Below are positions 1-8,122 of a stretch of 64,000 nucleotides of DNA, in pieces. Numbering within the stretch: position 1 is the first letter of the stretch; the number at the start of each line of letters is the position of its first letter. Origin of the DNA: Pseudomonas fluorescens (lineage in GTDB: Bacteria; Pseudomonadota; Gammaproteobacteria; Pseudomonadales; Pseudomonadaceae); NCBI RefSeq assembly GCF_001648775.1, contig NZ_LVEJ01000010.1, positions 590,691 to 654,690 on the forward strand, in the 5' to 3' direction. The notes under the pieces were generated by a model. It searched no databases and had not been told where the DNA came from. It was given only the letters and a program-made list of their open reading frames with translations. The translations under genes were made by a program, and so were the position numbers.

Positions 1-707
1 TCTTGCGGGGCGGTGAAGAACGTCAGGTTGACGCTATGGCCGAGTTGCCAGAGGTTGTTGTAACCGAGGCTGGTGACGGTGCGCAGCTTTTCGGTGTCGG
101 CGCTGTAATCGTTGTTGAGGCCGACGCTGGCGGTCCACGGGTTCTGGTCTTCGACCTGCAAATCAACGTCCATGGTGCCGGGGCGCTGACCTTCGCGCAC
201 CAGCGGCATGACTTGGCGGCCCGGGGTTTTGTTCAGTTGCGCCAGTTCGCCTTGAACCTTGGCGAAGTCCGGCACCTCGCCCTCTTTCAGCGCCGGCACG
301 TCGTCGCGGATGTCCAGCGGCGAATAGTGTTTGGCGCCGACCACACGCACGCGGCCGACCTTGGTTTCACTGACTTGCAGATAGACGATGCCATCGGCGA
401 CTGCCTGCTCCGGCAGCTCGACGAACACCGATTGATAGCCGCGTTGCTGATAGGCCTTCTGCAATGCATCCCGCGCACCTTCGATATCGCTGAGGGCTTT
501 TTGCGGGCCAAGAAACGGGTACACCGCCTCTTCAATCGCCCGTGCATCGAGCACGGTGTTGCCGCGCACGAAGTATTCGTTGACGTCGACCAGACGCTGC
601 GCTGCGGCGTTTGGCGCAGCCTCTTCGGCCAATGCCGGCTGCGCGCCCGCCGTCACCAGCAGCCAGCCCCACAGCGCCAGCCGTGACTTGAAAATCGGTT
701 CCACACT
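1..707 (-). CDS. ShlB/FhaC/HecB-type two-partner secretion transporter (PdtB-like), partial: 5' part only
   Basis: TpsB outer-membrane pores export a large TpsA adhesin or exoprotein. The reading frame starts at a GTG (705-707) with a GGGGG ribosome-binding site four bases upstream and runs off the left edge, so about 235 residues are visible. A signal peptide ends near residue 26 (QPALA/EE). A POTRA-type segment follows (about residues 38-125, with NEYFVRGNTVLDARAI and later VSETKVGRVRVVG). The start of the barrel comes after it (VGLNNDYSADTEKL, SLGYNNLWQLGHSVNLTFF). It lies 57 bp behind the PhdA-like gene on the same strand, the order seen at the P. aeruginosa pdtA-phdA-pdtB locus. The barrel and the TpsA partner are not in the window. 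Confidence 0.85.
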
Positions 708-764
708 ACCCCCTGAATTCGCGATGACCTGTTGGCGCCTCGGCGCCCTTGTGTGTTGCCGCGC

Positions 765-1376
765 TTAGTTGCTGACGTGCGGGGCACAGGCGTGCTTGCC
801 CAGCCACGTGTGCAACAGCGCGAAGTTCAGCGAGAACTCGGGCATTTGCAGCAACGCGCCGCAGAACACTTCGCCGATGATTTTTTGAATGAGCAGCACC
901 GCGCGCGGCTCGTTGAGCAGCGTGGCGATGTCGCGACTGAGGGCGTTGAAGCTCCAGACTTTCTGGTTCAGACCGAGGCCGACGAACCAGCGGAACAACA
1001 GGTTGTAATTGAGCTGTTCATACAGTTGCTGCTCGCTGGGCACCGAATACAGCAGTTGCAGGAGCAGGATGTGCATCACCGTTTGCGCCGGAATCAGCAT
1101 GCCGGGCTCGGCATTGAGGTCGTGCAGGAGGTCGCGGTGGGCATCGAGCAAATCGTCGATCTGCGGGCGCAGCAACACCAGCGAATGGCCCGGCGGAATG
1201 TAGCTGGAGACCTCTTTCAAGGCGCCCTGCCAGTCATCCTGCGAGACGATCCAGACCCACGGCGCGCCGTAGCGATACACCGAAACCGGCTTCTTGCGCG
1301 CGGCTTCGACGATCTTCGACAAGCGTTGATCAAGTTCCTGCATGCCCACTTTCGAGTAGCGTTCCATAGTCCCCAT
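765..1376 (-). CDS. phdA: PhdA-like protein: Phd/YefM antitoxin-like N-terminus joined to an IS5/IS1182-type transposase N-terminal (DUF772-like) segment
   Basis: 203 residues. Residues 4-50 (ERYSKVGMQELDQRLSKIV...VSVYRYGAPWVWIV) read like the DNA-binding fold of Phd/YefM antitoxins. Residues 95-175 carry the signature of the N-terminal domain of IS5/IS1182 transposases (LLLQLLYSVPSEQQLYEQL, LLFRWFVGLGLNQKVWSFNA), with no DDE catalytic domain after it. Such proteins are often annotated as transposase. The context, directly before a TpsB gene, matches P. aeruginosa PA0691 (PhdA, a prevent-host-death homologue reported to limit extracellular DNA release in biofilms) beside PdtA/PdtB. No inverted repeats or toxin gene are visible, so I read it as a domesticated regulator. 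The ATG at 1376 is kept; a second ATG lies three codons in. Confidence 0.75.
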   Translation of the reverse strand: MGTMERYSKVGMQELDQRLSKIVEAARKKPVSVYRYGAPWVWIVSQDDWQGALKEVSSYIPPGHSLVLLRPQIDDLLDAHRDLLHDLNAEPGMLIPAQTVMHILLLQLLYSVPSEQQLYEQLNYNLLFRWFVGLGLNQKVWSFNALSRDIATLLNEPRAVLLIQKIIGEVFCGALLQMPEFSLNFALLHTWLGKHACAPHVSN

Positions 1377-1534
1377 TGCCTCACTCCCGGCGTCCCGCCT
1401 CGGCTTGTGAAAAGCGCCCCGTTGGGCCCCTCAAGCGCGTTACATAGGCATGACCGGACTGGCGATGTGCTACCGAACTTTTGTCATAAAAGCTTCATTA
1501 CCGAATTGCTCGAGAAATCACAGACAACAGAAAA

Positions 1535-1629
1535 CCCTGTGGGAGCGAGCTTGCTCGCGAAGGCGGTGTGCCAGTCGAGTAGAAGGTGACTGACAGGACG
1601 CCTTCGCGAGCAAGCTCGCTCCCACAGGG
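1535..1629. repeat. REPIN: two inverted REP sequences
   Basis: CCCTGTGGGAGCGAGCTTGC... at the left end is mirrored exactly at the right end across a short spacer. The REP arms contain the typical GCGAGC-TTGC-TCGCGAAGG core. It sits just before the stop of the gene at 1650-2933 and after the upstream region of the PhdA-like gene. Confidence 0.93.
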
Positions 1630-1649
1630 GGATGTGCGTGATTTCGGAG

Positions 1650-2933
1650 TCAGGTGTAGACCGGCCAGGTGTCGATGATTTTGCCGCCGCGCACCGCCAG
1701 CAAATCGCCGAACTGCAGGAGGACGGCTTCGGTCTGGGTCGGGCGCAGGAAGACTTGATCTTCTATCGTCAGGCCCACGGCATTCGAGCCATTGACCATC
1801 TCCTGATTCGAGCTGTGGCCATACACGCCATTGCTCTGCAAACCGGCTGGCGACTCGAATTCGGCCATCCAGTTGCCGCCATAGATGAAGAAGGTCTGCC
1901 GCTGGTTCTGGTCCCACCACGAAAACAGCTTCGACTGGTCATCCAGCGCCGGGATATTCACCGCGCCGGTGCTCTTCAATACGGGCGTGGCGATGTAGGT
2001 CGCGGGCACGTGCTCGGTGAGTGACGGCAAATCATAGTGTGTAGGCTTGAGCATCGCTGTTCCCACCGACACTTCAGTGCTGAGCCTCTCGTTTTCATGA
2101 ATCCGATAACTCGGGCTGCCCGCGGTGTTCAGGCACAAACCGTCGTGCCACAACGCGGGGAACTGCTGCCGGGTGAAATCGACACAGCGCTGATAAATCA
2201 CCATGACCTTGGCAAACAGTTCTTCCGGCGAGCCAAGAATCCCCGGCACGCCCATGCCCACGAACGGGTCGTAGCCCATGAATCCGGCAAACTCCAGATG
2301 CTGCGGGTTGGCGCTGATCAACGTGAGCATCTGCCCCAGCACATTCACATCACTGACGCCGCCCCGGTGCAGGCCGACGTCCAGTTCGATATTGATGCGC
2401 ATGCGCGTGCCCAAACCCTGCGCCAACGCCAGGTATTGCTGCAAACGTTCAGGACCGTCGAGCAGCCATTGCAGTTGCTTCGCCGGGTCGAATGGGCCTT
2501 TGTGGGATTGATAGAAAATCTCGGCCGAGCGCACCGGCAGTGGCTTGCCGAGCAGGATGTCCGATTGCGCAAACGTGACGGCATCATGATTGAGAAATGG
2601 CTGATGAAACGACATCAGCTTCTGCGTCCCGGCACGCTGGCCGATGTAATTCAACAATCCCGGCGCCGGCAAGGATTTTTCCACCAGCCGCAACTGCTTG
2701 CCGCCGCGTTTGACCGACTGCATCACCACGTCGATGTTGTGATCGAGGCGATCCAGATCAATCAGCAGCACTGGGCGCATCGGCCCTTTTTCCTTCAGCT
2801 CCTTGTTCAGCGCGCGGAAGTATTCGCTGTACGGCGCGCCACGATCCCCCGGCCGCAACCACGCGCCGACGCCCACCAGCAAAGCCCCGACACCCAAAGT
2901 GCCGAGGAGGAAATTACGTCGATTGACCGCCAT
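1650..2933 (-). CDS. Tat-exported alanine-racemase/DSD1-fold PLP-type protein
   Basis: 427 residues. The N-terminus is a twin-arginine signal (NRRNFLLGTLGVGALLVGVG). The rest resembles the fold-type III PLP barrel of D-threonine aldolase/D-serine dehydratase/alanine racemase N-domains: a VLLIDLDRLDHNIDVV opening like the family's LxxxLDxNI, then LRLVEKSLPAPG, where the lysine could be the Schiff-base residue, then RINIELDVGLHRGG and GFMGYDPF. Substrate is unknown; an amino-acid-type substrate in the periplasm is an inference. The start codon overlaps the stop of the FAD oxidase as TGATG, so translation is coupled. A longer in-frame extension to 3293 lies inside the upstream gene and is rejected. 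It is the last gene of a three-gene operon. Confidence 0.82.
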   Translation of the reverse strand: MAVNRRNFLLGTLGVGALLVGVGAWLRPGDRGAPYSEYFRALNKELKEKGPMRPVLLIDLDRLDHNIDVVMQSVKRGGKQLRLVEKSLPAPGLLNYIGQRAGTQKLMSFHQPFLNHDAVTFAQSDILLGKPLPVRSAEIFYQSHKGPFDPAKQLQWLLDGPERLQQYLALAQGLGTRMRINIELDVGLHRGGVSDVNVLGQMLTLISANPQHLEFAGFMGYDPFVGMGVPGILGSPEELFAKVMVIYQRCVDFTRQQFPALWHDGLCLNTAGSPSYRIHENERLSTEVSVGTAMLKPTHYDLPSLTEHVPATYIATPVLKSTGAVNIPALDDQSKLFSWWDQNQRQTFFIYGGNWMAEFESPAGLQSNGVYGHSSNQEMVNGSNAVGLTIEDQVFLRPTQTEAVLLQFGDLLAVRGGKIIDTWPVYT

Positions 2934-4327
2934 CAGCTCACCCCCAATATCGACGACAGATGCGCGCTGAGAAAGCGCCCGCTCGGATCCAGCGCCTGGC
3001 GCACATCGACAAATTCGCGCCAGCGCGGATACAGCGGTTGCAGGGTTCGCGCATTCAGCGTGTGCAACTTGCCCCAGTGCGGCCGCCCGTTGTACTTCCA
3101 GAAAATCGGTTCGACCGCCGCAAAAAAGTTGTGATGATCCATCTGGTAATGCTGGTGCACCGAGATCGAACAACTGTCGCGCCCCTCGAACATACTCAGC
3201 GGAATATCGTCGGCCTTGACGTAGCGGTACTCGATGGGAAACCAGGTGCGCAGGTCCTTGTCCTGAATCAGCTTGAGAATTTCGCGCAGGCACGCCGGGC
3301 CGTATTCGGCGGGCACCGAATATTCCATCTCGTTGAAACGCACAGTGCGCACGTTGGCATAGATGTCGAACGAGTCGCCGACGCGGTCATCGAAACTGGC
3401 CAGATGGCGCAGGCTGTTGAGCATCGTGCGGCGCAGGTCGGCGAAATCGCTGCCGTACTTGTCGATCTTCTCGATCAGGGTGACGAACTCGTTGCCACCC
3501 TCCTCTTCGGGCGGGATCGGCGGCGTGGCCGGGTCGTCGGTTTCGTTGAGGGCAATGGACAAGGCGTAGTCGGAATGGGTGACGACGAGCATTTCCCAGT
3601 GCTGGTTTTCACGGGTGTTCTTGTCGAGGTCTTCGAGCAGTTCTTCAGTCTTGGCGATCCACTGGCGTTCGCGCAGGCGATAGGCCGGGCGGTTTTGCAG
3701 GCGGATTTTCGTCGCCACACCCAGTGCGCCGAGGGAAACCCGAGCGGCGTTGAACACTTCGCGATGGCGTTGGCTGTCGCAGTCGAGCACCTCGCCATTG
3801 GCGGTCACCAGTTGCAGACCGCAGACGTGCGCCGAGTAGGACTGGAAGTTTTTGCCGGTGCCATGGGTGGACGTCGAGATCGCCCCGGCGAGGGTCTGGT
3901 AGTCGATGTCGGCCATGTTCTGCAGGGCCTGACCGATGTCTTTCAGCGGCTGGCCCATGCGTGACATCGGCGTGCCGGCGGCGAATTCGGCTTGCAGGGT
4001 TTTCGTATCGTGGTCGAGCAGACCGTTGAAGTAACTCAGCGACAACAGCGTGCCGTCGGTGGGCACCAACGCGCTGAAGGAATGCGCCGAGCCGACCGGG
4101 CGGATTTTGCCTTGTGCCTGCTTGATGACCGTCGTCAGTTCATCAAGATCCTTCGGCGCCAATCGTGCCGCTGGCAGGCAACTCTGCCCGCCCGACCAAT
4201 TGCGCCACGGAATCAAGCGTGGCGCACGCATCAATTGGCCCAATGCCGGGTGGCTCGCCAAGGCACTGAAGGCGCCGACGATGCTTGCCCGTTGCAACAA
4301 CTGACGCCGTGTCAGATCCATGGTCAT
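2933..4327 (-). CDS. FAD-linked oxidase of the D-arabinono-1,4-lactone oxidase / sugar-lactone oxidase family, Tat signal
   Basis: 464 residues from the ATG at 4327, which has an AAGG site eight bases upstream; a GTG at 4336 is the alternative start. A twin-arginine signal (TRRQLLQRASIVGAF) precedes a PCMH FAD-binding domain with IRPVGSAHSFSAL, where the His-Ser pair matches the flavin-attachment region of aldonolactone oxidases, and with TLAGAISTSTHGTG. The C-terminus has the ALO-type GRPHWGKLHTL motif. It probably oxidises a sugar lactone or alcohol in the periplasm and hands electrons to the cytochrome c encoded just upstream (10-bp gap). Substrate cannot be read from sequence. Confidence 0.87.
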   Translation of the reverse strand: MTMDLTRRQLLQRASIVGAFSALASHPALGQLMRAPRLIPWRNWSGGQSCLPAARLAPKDLDELTTVIKQAQGKIRPVGSAHSFSALVPTDGTLLSLSYFNGLLDHDTKTLQAEFAAGTPMSRMGQPLKDIGQALQNMADIDYQTLAGAISTSTHGTGKNFQSYSAHVCGLQLVTANGEVLDCDSQRHREVFNAARVSLGALGVATKIRLQNRPAYRLRERQWIAKTEELLEDLDKNTRENQHWEMLVVTHSDYALSIALNETDDPATPPIPPEEEGGNEFVTLIEKIDKYGSDFADLRRTMLNSLRHLASFDDRVGDSFDIYANVRTVRFNEMEYSVPAEYGPACLREILKLIQDKDLRTWFPIEYRYVKADDIPLSMFEGRDSCSISVHQHYQMDHHNFFAAVEPIFWKYNGRPHWGKLHTLNARTLQPLYPRWREFVDVRQALDPSGRFLSAHLSSILGVS

Positions 4328-4337
4328 GCCGGGCACC

Positions 4338-4694
4338 TTATTCTGGGAGGGGCTGGTCGGCCATGAAGCCGATCAATTGCAGGAACTGTTCTTCCGAGCA
4401 CTCGACGCACTGACCCATCGGCGGCATGCCGTTATAGCCGTTGATGGCGTGGTCGAGCAGCGTGTCGGCGCCCTGCCGGATGCGCGGCTCCCAGGCTTTG
4501 CGATCCCCGGTCAACGGCGCGTTGGCGGCCGGGTTGGCGTGGCAGAGTTGGCAGCTGTTGGCATAGATCTGCGCCAGTGCCGGGTCTTTTGGCATGGCGT
4601 TATGATCGGTGGTGGCCGGGGGTTTGGGGTCTTCGCCGCAGCCTGGCAGCGTCATGGCCAACGCCAGCATTAGAGTGAGTCGGATTGCCCGCAT
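4338..4694 (-). CDS. c-type cytochrome lipoprotein (cytochrome c5-like)
   Basis: 118 residues from the ATG at 4694, which has a GAGG site five bases away; a GTG at 4721 would add nine residues before the signal. The signal peptide ends in a lipobox (TLPGC, Cys19). One haem site CQLCH (Cys48, Cys51, His52) is followed by YNGMPPMG, providing the axial Met, and by CVEC, the disulfide pair typical of cytochrome c5. It is first in the operon and is the likely electron acceptor for the FAD oxidase, anchored at the membrane. Confidence 0.9.
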   Translation of the reverse strand: MRAIRLTLMLALAMTLPGCGEDPKPPATTDHNAMPKDPALAQIYANSCQLCHANPAANAPLTGDRKAWEPRIRQGADTLLDHAINGYNGMPPMGQCVECSEEQFLQLIGFMADQPLPE

Positions 4695-4858
4695 AACGGC
4701 CTCGCTTATTGTTGTGCTCACACCTTAAGGCAGGCGGGTCGGCGGGTTGAGGGCATTGCGGGACAGCGAGGGGGGCAAACGGGGCCAGTTGGGGTTCACA
4801 AGCGGGGCTAAAGAGGTCTAGGCTTGAAACACAATTCCAAGACCTCCCCTTCTTTCAA

Positions 4859-4948
4859 TGTGGGAGCGAGCCTGCTCGCGAAAGGGCCGTGTCAGTCGCC
4901 GAAGGTTGACTGATGAACCGCTTTCGCGAGCAGGCTCGCTCCCACAGG
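4859..4948. repeat. REPIN: two inverted REP sequences
   Basis: TGTGGGAGCGAGCCTGCTCG at the left is mirrored by CGAGCAGGCTCGCTCCCACA at the right. It lies in the 301-bp divergent intergenic space between the cytochrome operon and the GapN-like gene. Nothing else was recognised there. Confidence 0.93.
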
Positions 4949-4995
4949 TTTCTGTTTTCAACCTGCATACAATTTTCTAATCACGGGGTAGCGAC

Positions 4996-6621
4996 ATGAC
5001 CACAGCAAACATCCTTGGCAATCTGTTCCCTTCTGTCAGCGACATCCCGGAAAAATACCGCCTCGACGCTCAGGTCGAGCAACGCGAATATCTGGTCGAT
5101 GGCCAGTTGCGCCGCTGGGACGGCCCGCTCGCCACCGTGCGCAGCCCGGTCTATCTGAAGGGCGAAAACGGCGACGAACAAGTGATCCTCGGCAGCACGC
5201 CGCTGCTCGATGCCGAGACCGCCCTCACCGCCCTCGACGCCGCCGTGCGCGCCTATGACCGTGGCCAGGGCCTGTGGCCGACCATGCGCGTGGCCGAACG
5301 CATCCAGCACGTCGAAGCCTTCCTCGGGCGCATGCGCCAACAGCGCGATGCCGTGGTGAAGCTGCTGATGTGGGAAATCGGCAAGAACCTCAAGGACTCG
5401 GAAAAAGAGTTCGACCGCACCTGCGACTACATCGTCGACACCATCAATGCGCTCAAGGAACTCGACCGCCGCTCCAGCCGTTTCGAGTTGGAACAGGACA
5501 CTCTCGGGCAGATTCGCCGCGTACCGCTCGGCGTCGCCTTGTGCATGGGCCCTTACAACTATCCGCTGAACGAAACCTTCACCACGCTGATCCCGGCGCT
5601 GATCATGGGCAACACCGTGGTGTTCAAACCGGCCAAGCTCGGCGTGTTGCTGATCCGTCCGTTGCTCGAAGCGTTCCGTGCCAGCTTCCCGACCGGTGTG
5701 ATCAACGTCATCTACGGCAGCGGCCGCGAGACCGTCAGCGCGCTGATGGCCAGCGGCAAGATCGATATCTTCGCCTTCATCGGCACCAACAAGGCCGCCA
5801 GCGACCTGAAAAAACTCCACCCGAAACCACACCGTTTGCGCGCTGCGCTGGGTCTGGACGCGAAGAATCCGGGCATCGTCTTGCCGGAAGTCGATCTCGA
5901 CAATGCCGTCAGCGAGGCGGTCACCGGCTCGCTGTCGTTCAACGGCCAGCGCTGCACGGCGCTGAAAATCCTCTTCGTCCACGAAGACGTGGTCGACAGC
6001 TTCATCGAGAAATTCAACGCAAAACTGGCCACGCTGAAACCGGGGATGCCGTGGGACAGCGGCGTTTCGCTGACGCCGCTGCCGGAGTCGGGCAAGGTGG
6101 ATTATCTGCACGGTCTGGTGGCAGATGCGCAGAGCAAAGGTGCGCAAGTGGTCAACCCGAATGGCGGCGAATCCCGCGAGTCGTTCTTCTATCCGGCGGT
6201 GCTGTACCCGGTGAACCCGCAGATGCGCGTCTATCAGGAAGAGCAATTCGGTCCAGTCGTGCCGATCGTGCCGTACCGTCATCTCGATACTGTGATCGAC
6301 TATGTGCTGGAGTCGGATTTCGGCCAGCAACTGAGCATCTTCGGCACCAACCCGGTGGCGGTCGGTCGACTGGTCGACACCTTTGCCAACCAGGTCGGAC
6401 GGATCAACCTCAACGCGCAATGCCAGCGTGGCCCGGACACTTACCCGTTCAATGGCCGTAAAAACTCCGCCGAGGGCACGCTGTCGGTACACGATGCGTT
6501 GCGGGTGTTCTCGATCCGCACGCTGGTGGCCACCAAGTTCCAGGACAGCAACAAGGACCTGATCAGCGAGATCATTCGCGGGCGTGATTCGAGCTTCCTG
6601 ACCACCGACTACATCTTCTGA
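4996..6621 (+). CDS. NADP-dependent glyceraldehyde-3-phosphate dehydrogenase-type aldehyde dehydrogenase (GapN-like)
   Basis: 541 residues, ALDH superfamily, close to the non-phosphorylating GapN branch, which would oxidise glyceraldehyde-3-phosphate directly to 3-phosphoglycerate with NADP+. Visible features are GPYNYPLNETF (catalytic Asn188), VVFKPAK for cofactor binding, FIGTNKA, and the nucleophile in FNGQRCTALK (Cys320). The general-base glutamate expected 34 residues before the Cys (ELGGK in most ALDHs) is Gly286 here (GLDAK), so either the base is supplied differently or the activity is altered. The start has a GGGGTAG site. The gene stands alone between a REPIN and the efflux module. 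Confidence 0.85.
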   Translation: MTTANILGNLFPSVSDIPEKYRLDAQVEQREYLVDGQLRRWDGPLATVRSPVYLKGENGDEQVILGSTPLLDAETALTALDAAVRAYDRGQGLWPTMRVAERIQHVEAFLGRMRQQRDAVVKLLMWEIGKNLKDSEKEFDRTCDYIVDTINALKELDRRSSRFELEQDTLGQIRRVPLGVALCMGPYNYPLNETFTTLIPALIMGNTVVFKPAKLGVLLIRPLLEAFRASFPTGVINVIYGSGRETVSALMASGKIDIFAFIGTNKAASDLKKLHPKPHRLRAALGLDAKNPGIVLPEVDLDNAVSEAVTGSLSFNGQRCTALKILFVHEDVVDSFIEKFNAKLATLKPGMPWDSGVSLTPLPESGKVDYLHGLVADAQSKGAQVVNPNGGESRESFFYPAVLYPVNPQMRVYQEEQFGPVVPIVPYRHLDTVIDYVLESDFGQQLSIFGTNPVAVGRLVDTFANQVGRINLNAQCQRGPDTYPFNGRKNSAEGTLSVHDALRVFSIRTLVATKFQDSNKDLISEIIRGRDSSFLTTDYIF

Positions 6622-6738
6622 GCAAATTGGAAATAACCGAAGGATTCGACATCAGCTTCGAATCTAAAGCCGTGAAGCCCCCGGCCATTCAGTGTCTACA
6701 CTGATCCCAGCGCTGCGCTGGATGCCGGGAGGTTGATC

Positions 6739-7098
6739 ATGCTTGATTACTTCGCGTTGGGTCTGTTGGTGTTTGTCGGACTCGTGTTGTTTTACGGAAT
6801 CATCGTGCTGCATGACATTCCGTACGAAATTGCTGTGCACCGTAACCACCCGCATCAGGATGCGATCCATGCCACTGGCTGGGTCAGCCTGTTCACGCTG
6901 CATGCGCTATGGCCGTTTCTGTGGATCTGGGCGATGGCGTACCGCGAGGATCGCGGCTGGGGCTTCGGTGACGGTAAACCGGTGCAGAACCATGTTCTGC
7001 GCCTGGAGCAGCAAGTCATCGAATTGCAAAGCCGCATTGAACGGCTTGAAGCCCTGGCGCCGGATGATGCACCGCCGCCACACATCGAGGGGCGCTGA
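6739..7098 (+). CDS. DUF3302 inner-membrane protein (YiaW-like)
   Basis: 119 residues. An ATG at 6739 is preceded by GGGAGG. Two hydrophobic segments (about residues 3-25 and 45-65) flank the conserved VLHDIPYEIAVHRNHPHQDAI loop, followed by a C-terminal coiled-coil-like stretch (LRLEQQVIELQSRIERLEAL). In E. coli YiaW is encoded beside the HlyD-like YiaV; here too the next gene is HlyD-like, with a 3-bp gap. It is presumably a small partner of the membrane fusion protein. Confidence 0.88.
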   Translation: MLDYFALGLLVFVGLVLFYGIIVLHDIPYEIAVHRNHPHQDAIHATGWVSLFTLHALWPFLWIWAMAYREDRGWGFGDGKPVQNHVLRLEQQVIELQSRIERLEALAPDDAPPPHIEGR

Positions 7099-7101
7099 GC
7101 C

Positions 7102-8061
7102 ATGGACCTGCTCCTTGTCCTGACCTATGCCGCGTTCTGCGTCGCGCTGTTCAAGATCTTCCGCATCCCGTTGAACAAATGGACGGTGCCCACCGCGGTG
7201 CTCGGTGGCATTTTGCTGATCGGCGCGCTGATTTTCACCATGAACTACAACCATCCCTATTCGGAAGTGGCGCGTTCGTATTTTGTCTCGGTACCGGTGA
7301 TTCCCATCGTCAGCGGCCAGGTGATCGAGGTCCCGGTAAAGGGTAACGAACCGCTGGAAAAAGGTGATGTGCTGTTTCGCATCGATCCCACACCGTTTGA
7401 AAACCGGCTGAAGTCGCTCAAGGCGCAACTGGTCGCCGCCAAGGGTGATCGCTACCGCATCACCGAATTGATCCGGCGCAACTTCGGCACCCAGCGCGAA
7501 CTGGACGCCGCCATCGCCCGTACCGATGACCTGCAGGCGCAACTGGACAATGCCCAATTCGAACTGGACAACACCACCGTTCGCGCGCCGAGCAAAGGCT
7601 TCGTCACCCATGTTTCGCTACGGCCGGGGATGATGGCGAGCAAGTTGCCGCTGCGCCCCTCGATGGTGTTCATTCCCGAGGAAGGCCAATACTTTGCCGC
7701 GTGGATGCGCCAGAACAGCCTGTTGCGTCTGACCGTGGGCGACGAAGCCGAAGTGGCGTTCGATGGCATTCCCGGCAAGGTTTTTGAAGGCCGGGTGAAA
7801 AATGTCATCGGCGTGATTGCCGAAGGCCAGGTACAGCCTTCTGGCACGTTGATCGGCTATACGGGATCGCCGCCAGCCGGACGCGTGCCGGTAATCATCG
7901 AAATCACCGATCCCGACTTCGCCCAGTACAGCAAATTGATGCCAGGTGGCGCCTACGGCCAGGCCGCGCTGTACAGCCAGCACTTCCACCACATTGGCGC
8001 GATGCGCAAAATCCTCCTGCGCATGTCGGCGTGGATGAATTACATTTTCCCCTTCCACTGA
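7102..8061 (+). CDS. HlyD/EmrA-family membrane fusion protein (YiaV-like)
   Basis: 319 residues. Two N-terminal membrane segments (about 1-17 and 31-48) are followed by the periplasmic adaptor: a first lipoyl half (VSGQVIEVPVKGNEPLEKGDVLFRID), a helical hairpin (about residues 100-150), and a second lipoyl half (VRAPSKGFVTHVSLRPG) leading into a beta-barrel domain. With the DUF3302 protein before it and the FUSC permease after it, it likely forms an inner-membrane pump exporting an aromatic or amphiphilic compound. No outer-membrane channel gene is adjacent. Confidence 0.9.
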   Translation: MDLLLVLTYAAFCVALFKIFRIPLNKWTVPTAVLGGILLIGALIFTMNYNHPYSEVARSYFVSVPVIPIVSGQVIEVPVKGNEPLEKGDVLFRIDPTPFENRLKSLKAQLVAAKGDRYRITELIRRNFGTQRELDAAIARTDDLQAQLDNAQFELDNTTVRAPSKGFVTHVSLRPGMMASKLPLRPSMVFIPEEGQYFAAWMRQNSLLRLTVGDEAEVAFDGIPGKVFEGRVKNVIGVIAEGQVQPSGTLIGYTGSPPAGRVPVIIEITDPDFAQYSKLMPGGAYGQAALYSQHFHHIGAMRKILLRMSAWMNYIFPFH

Positions 8062-8122
8062 CTTCAACTGAAATAACGCGAGGCCCGCACTGAGTACTTA
8101 CAGCACCCATCGACTTCCGCCC

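Noticed and set aside
765..1376. Intact insertion sequence
   Set aside because: Only a transposase N-terminal-like part is present, with no DDE domain and no terminal inverted repeats.
1650..3293. Longer start (3293) for the PLP-type protein
   Set aside because: The extension overlaps the FAD oxidase in another frame; the ATG at 2933 has a TGATG junction and begins the Tat signal.
4981..6492. 503-codon open frame opposite the GapN-like gene
   Set aside because: Long antisense frame caused by GC-rich codon bias; lacks any family features and is covered by a clear gene.
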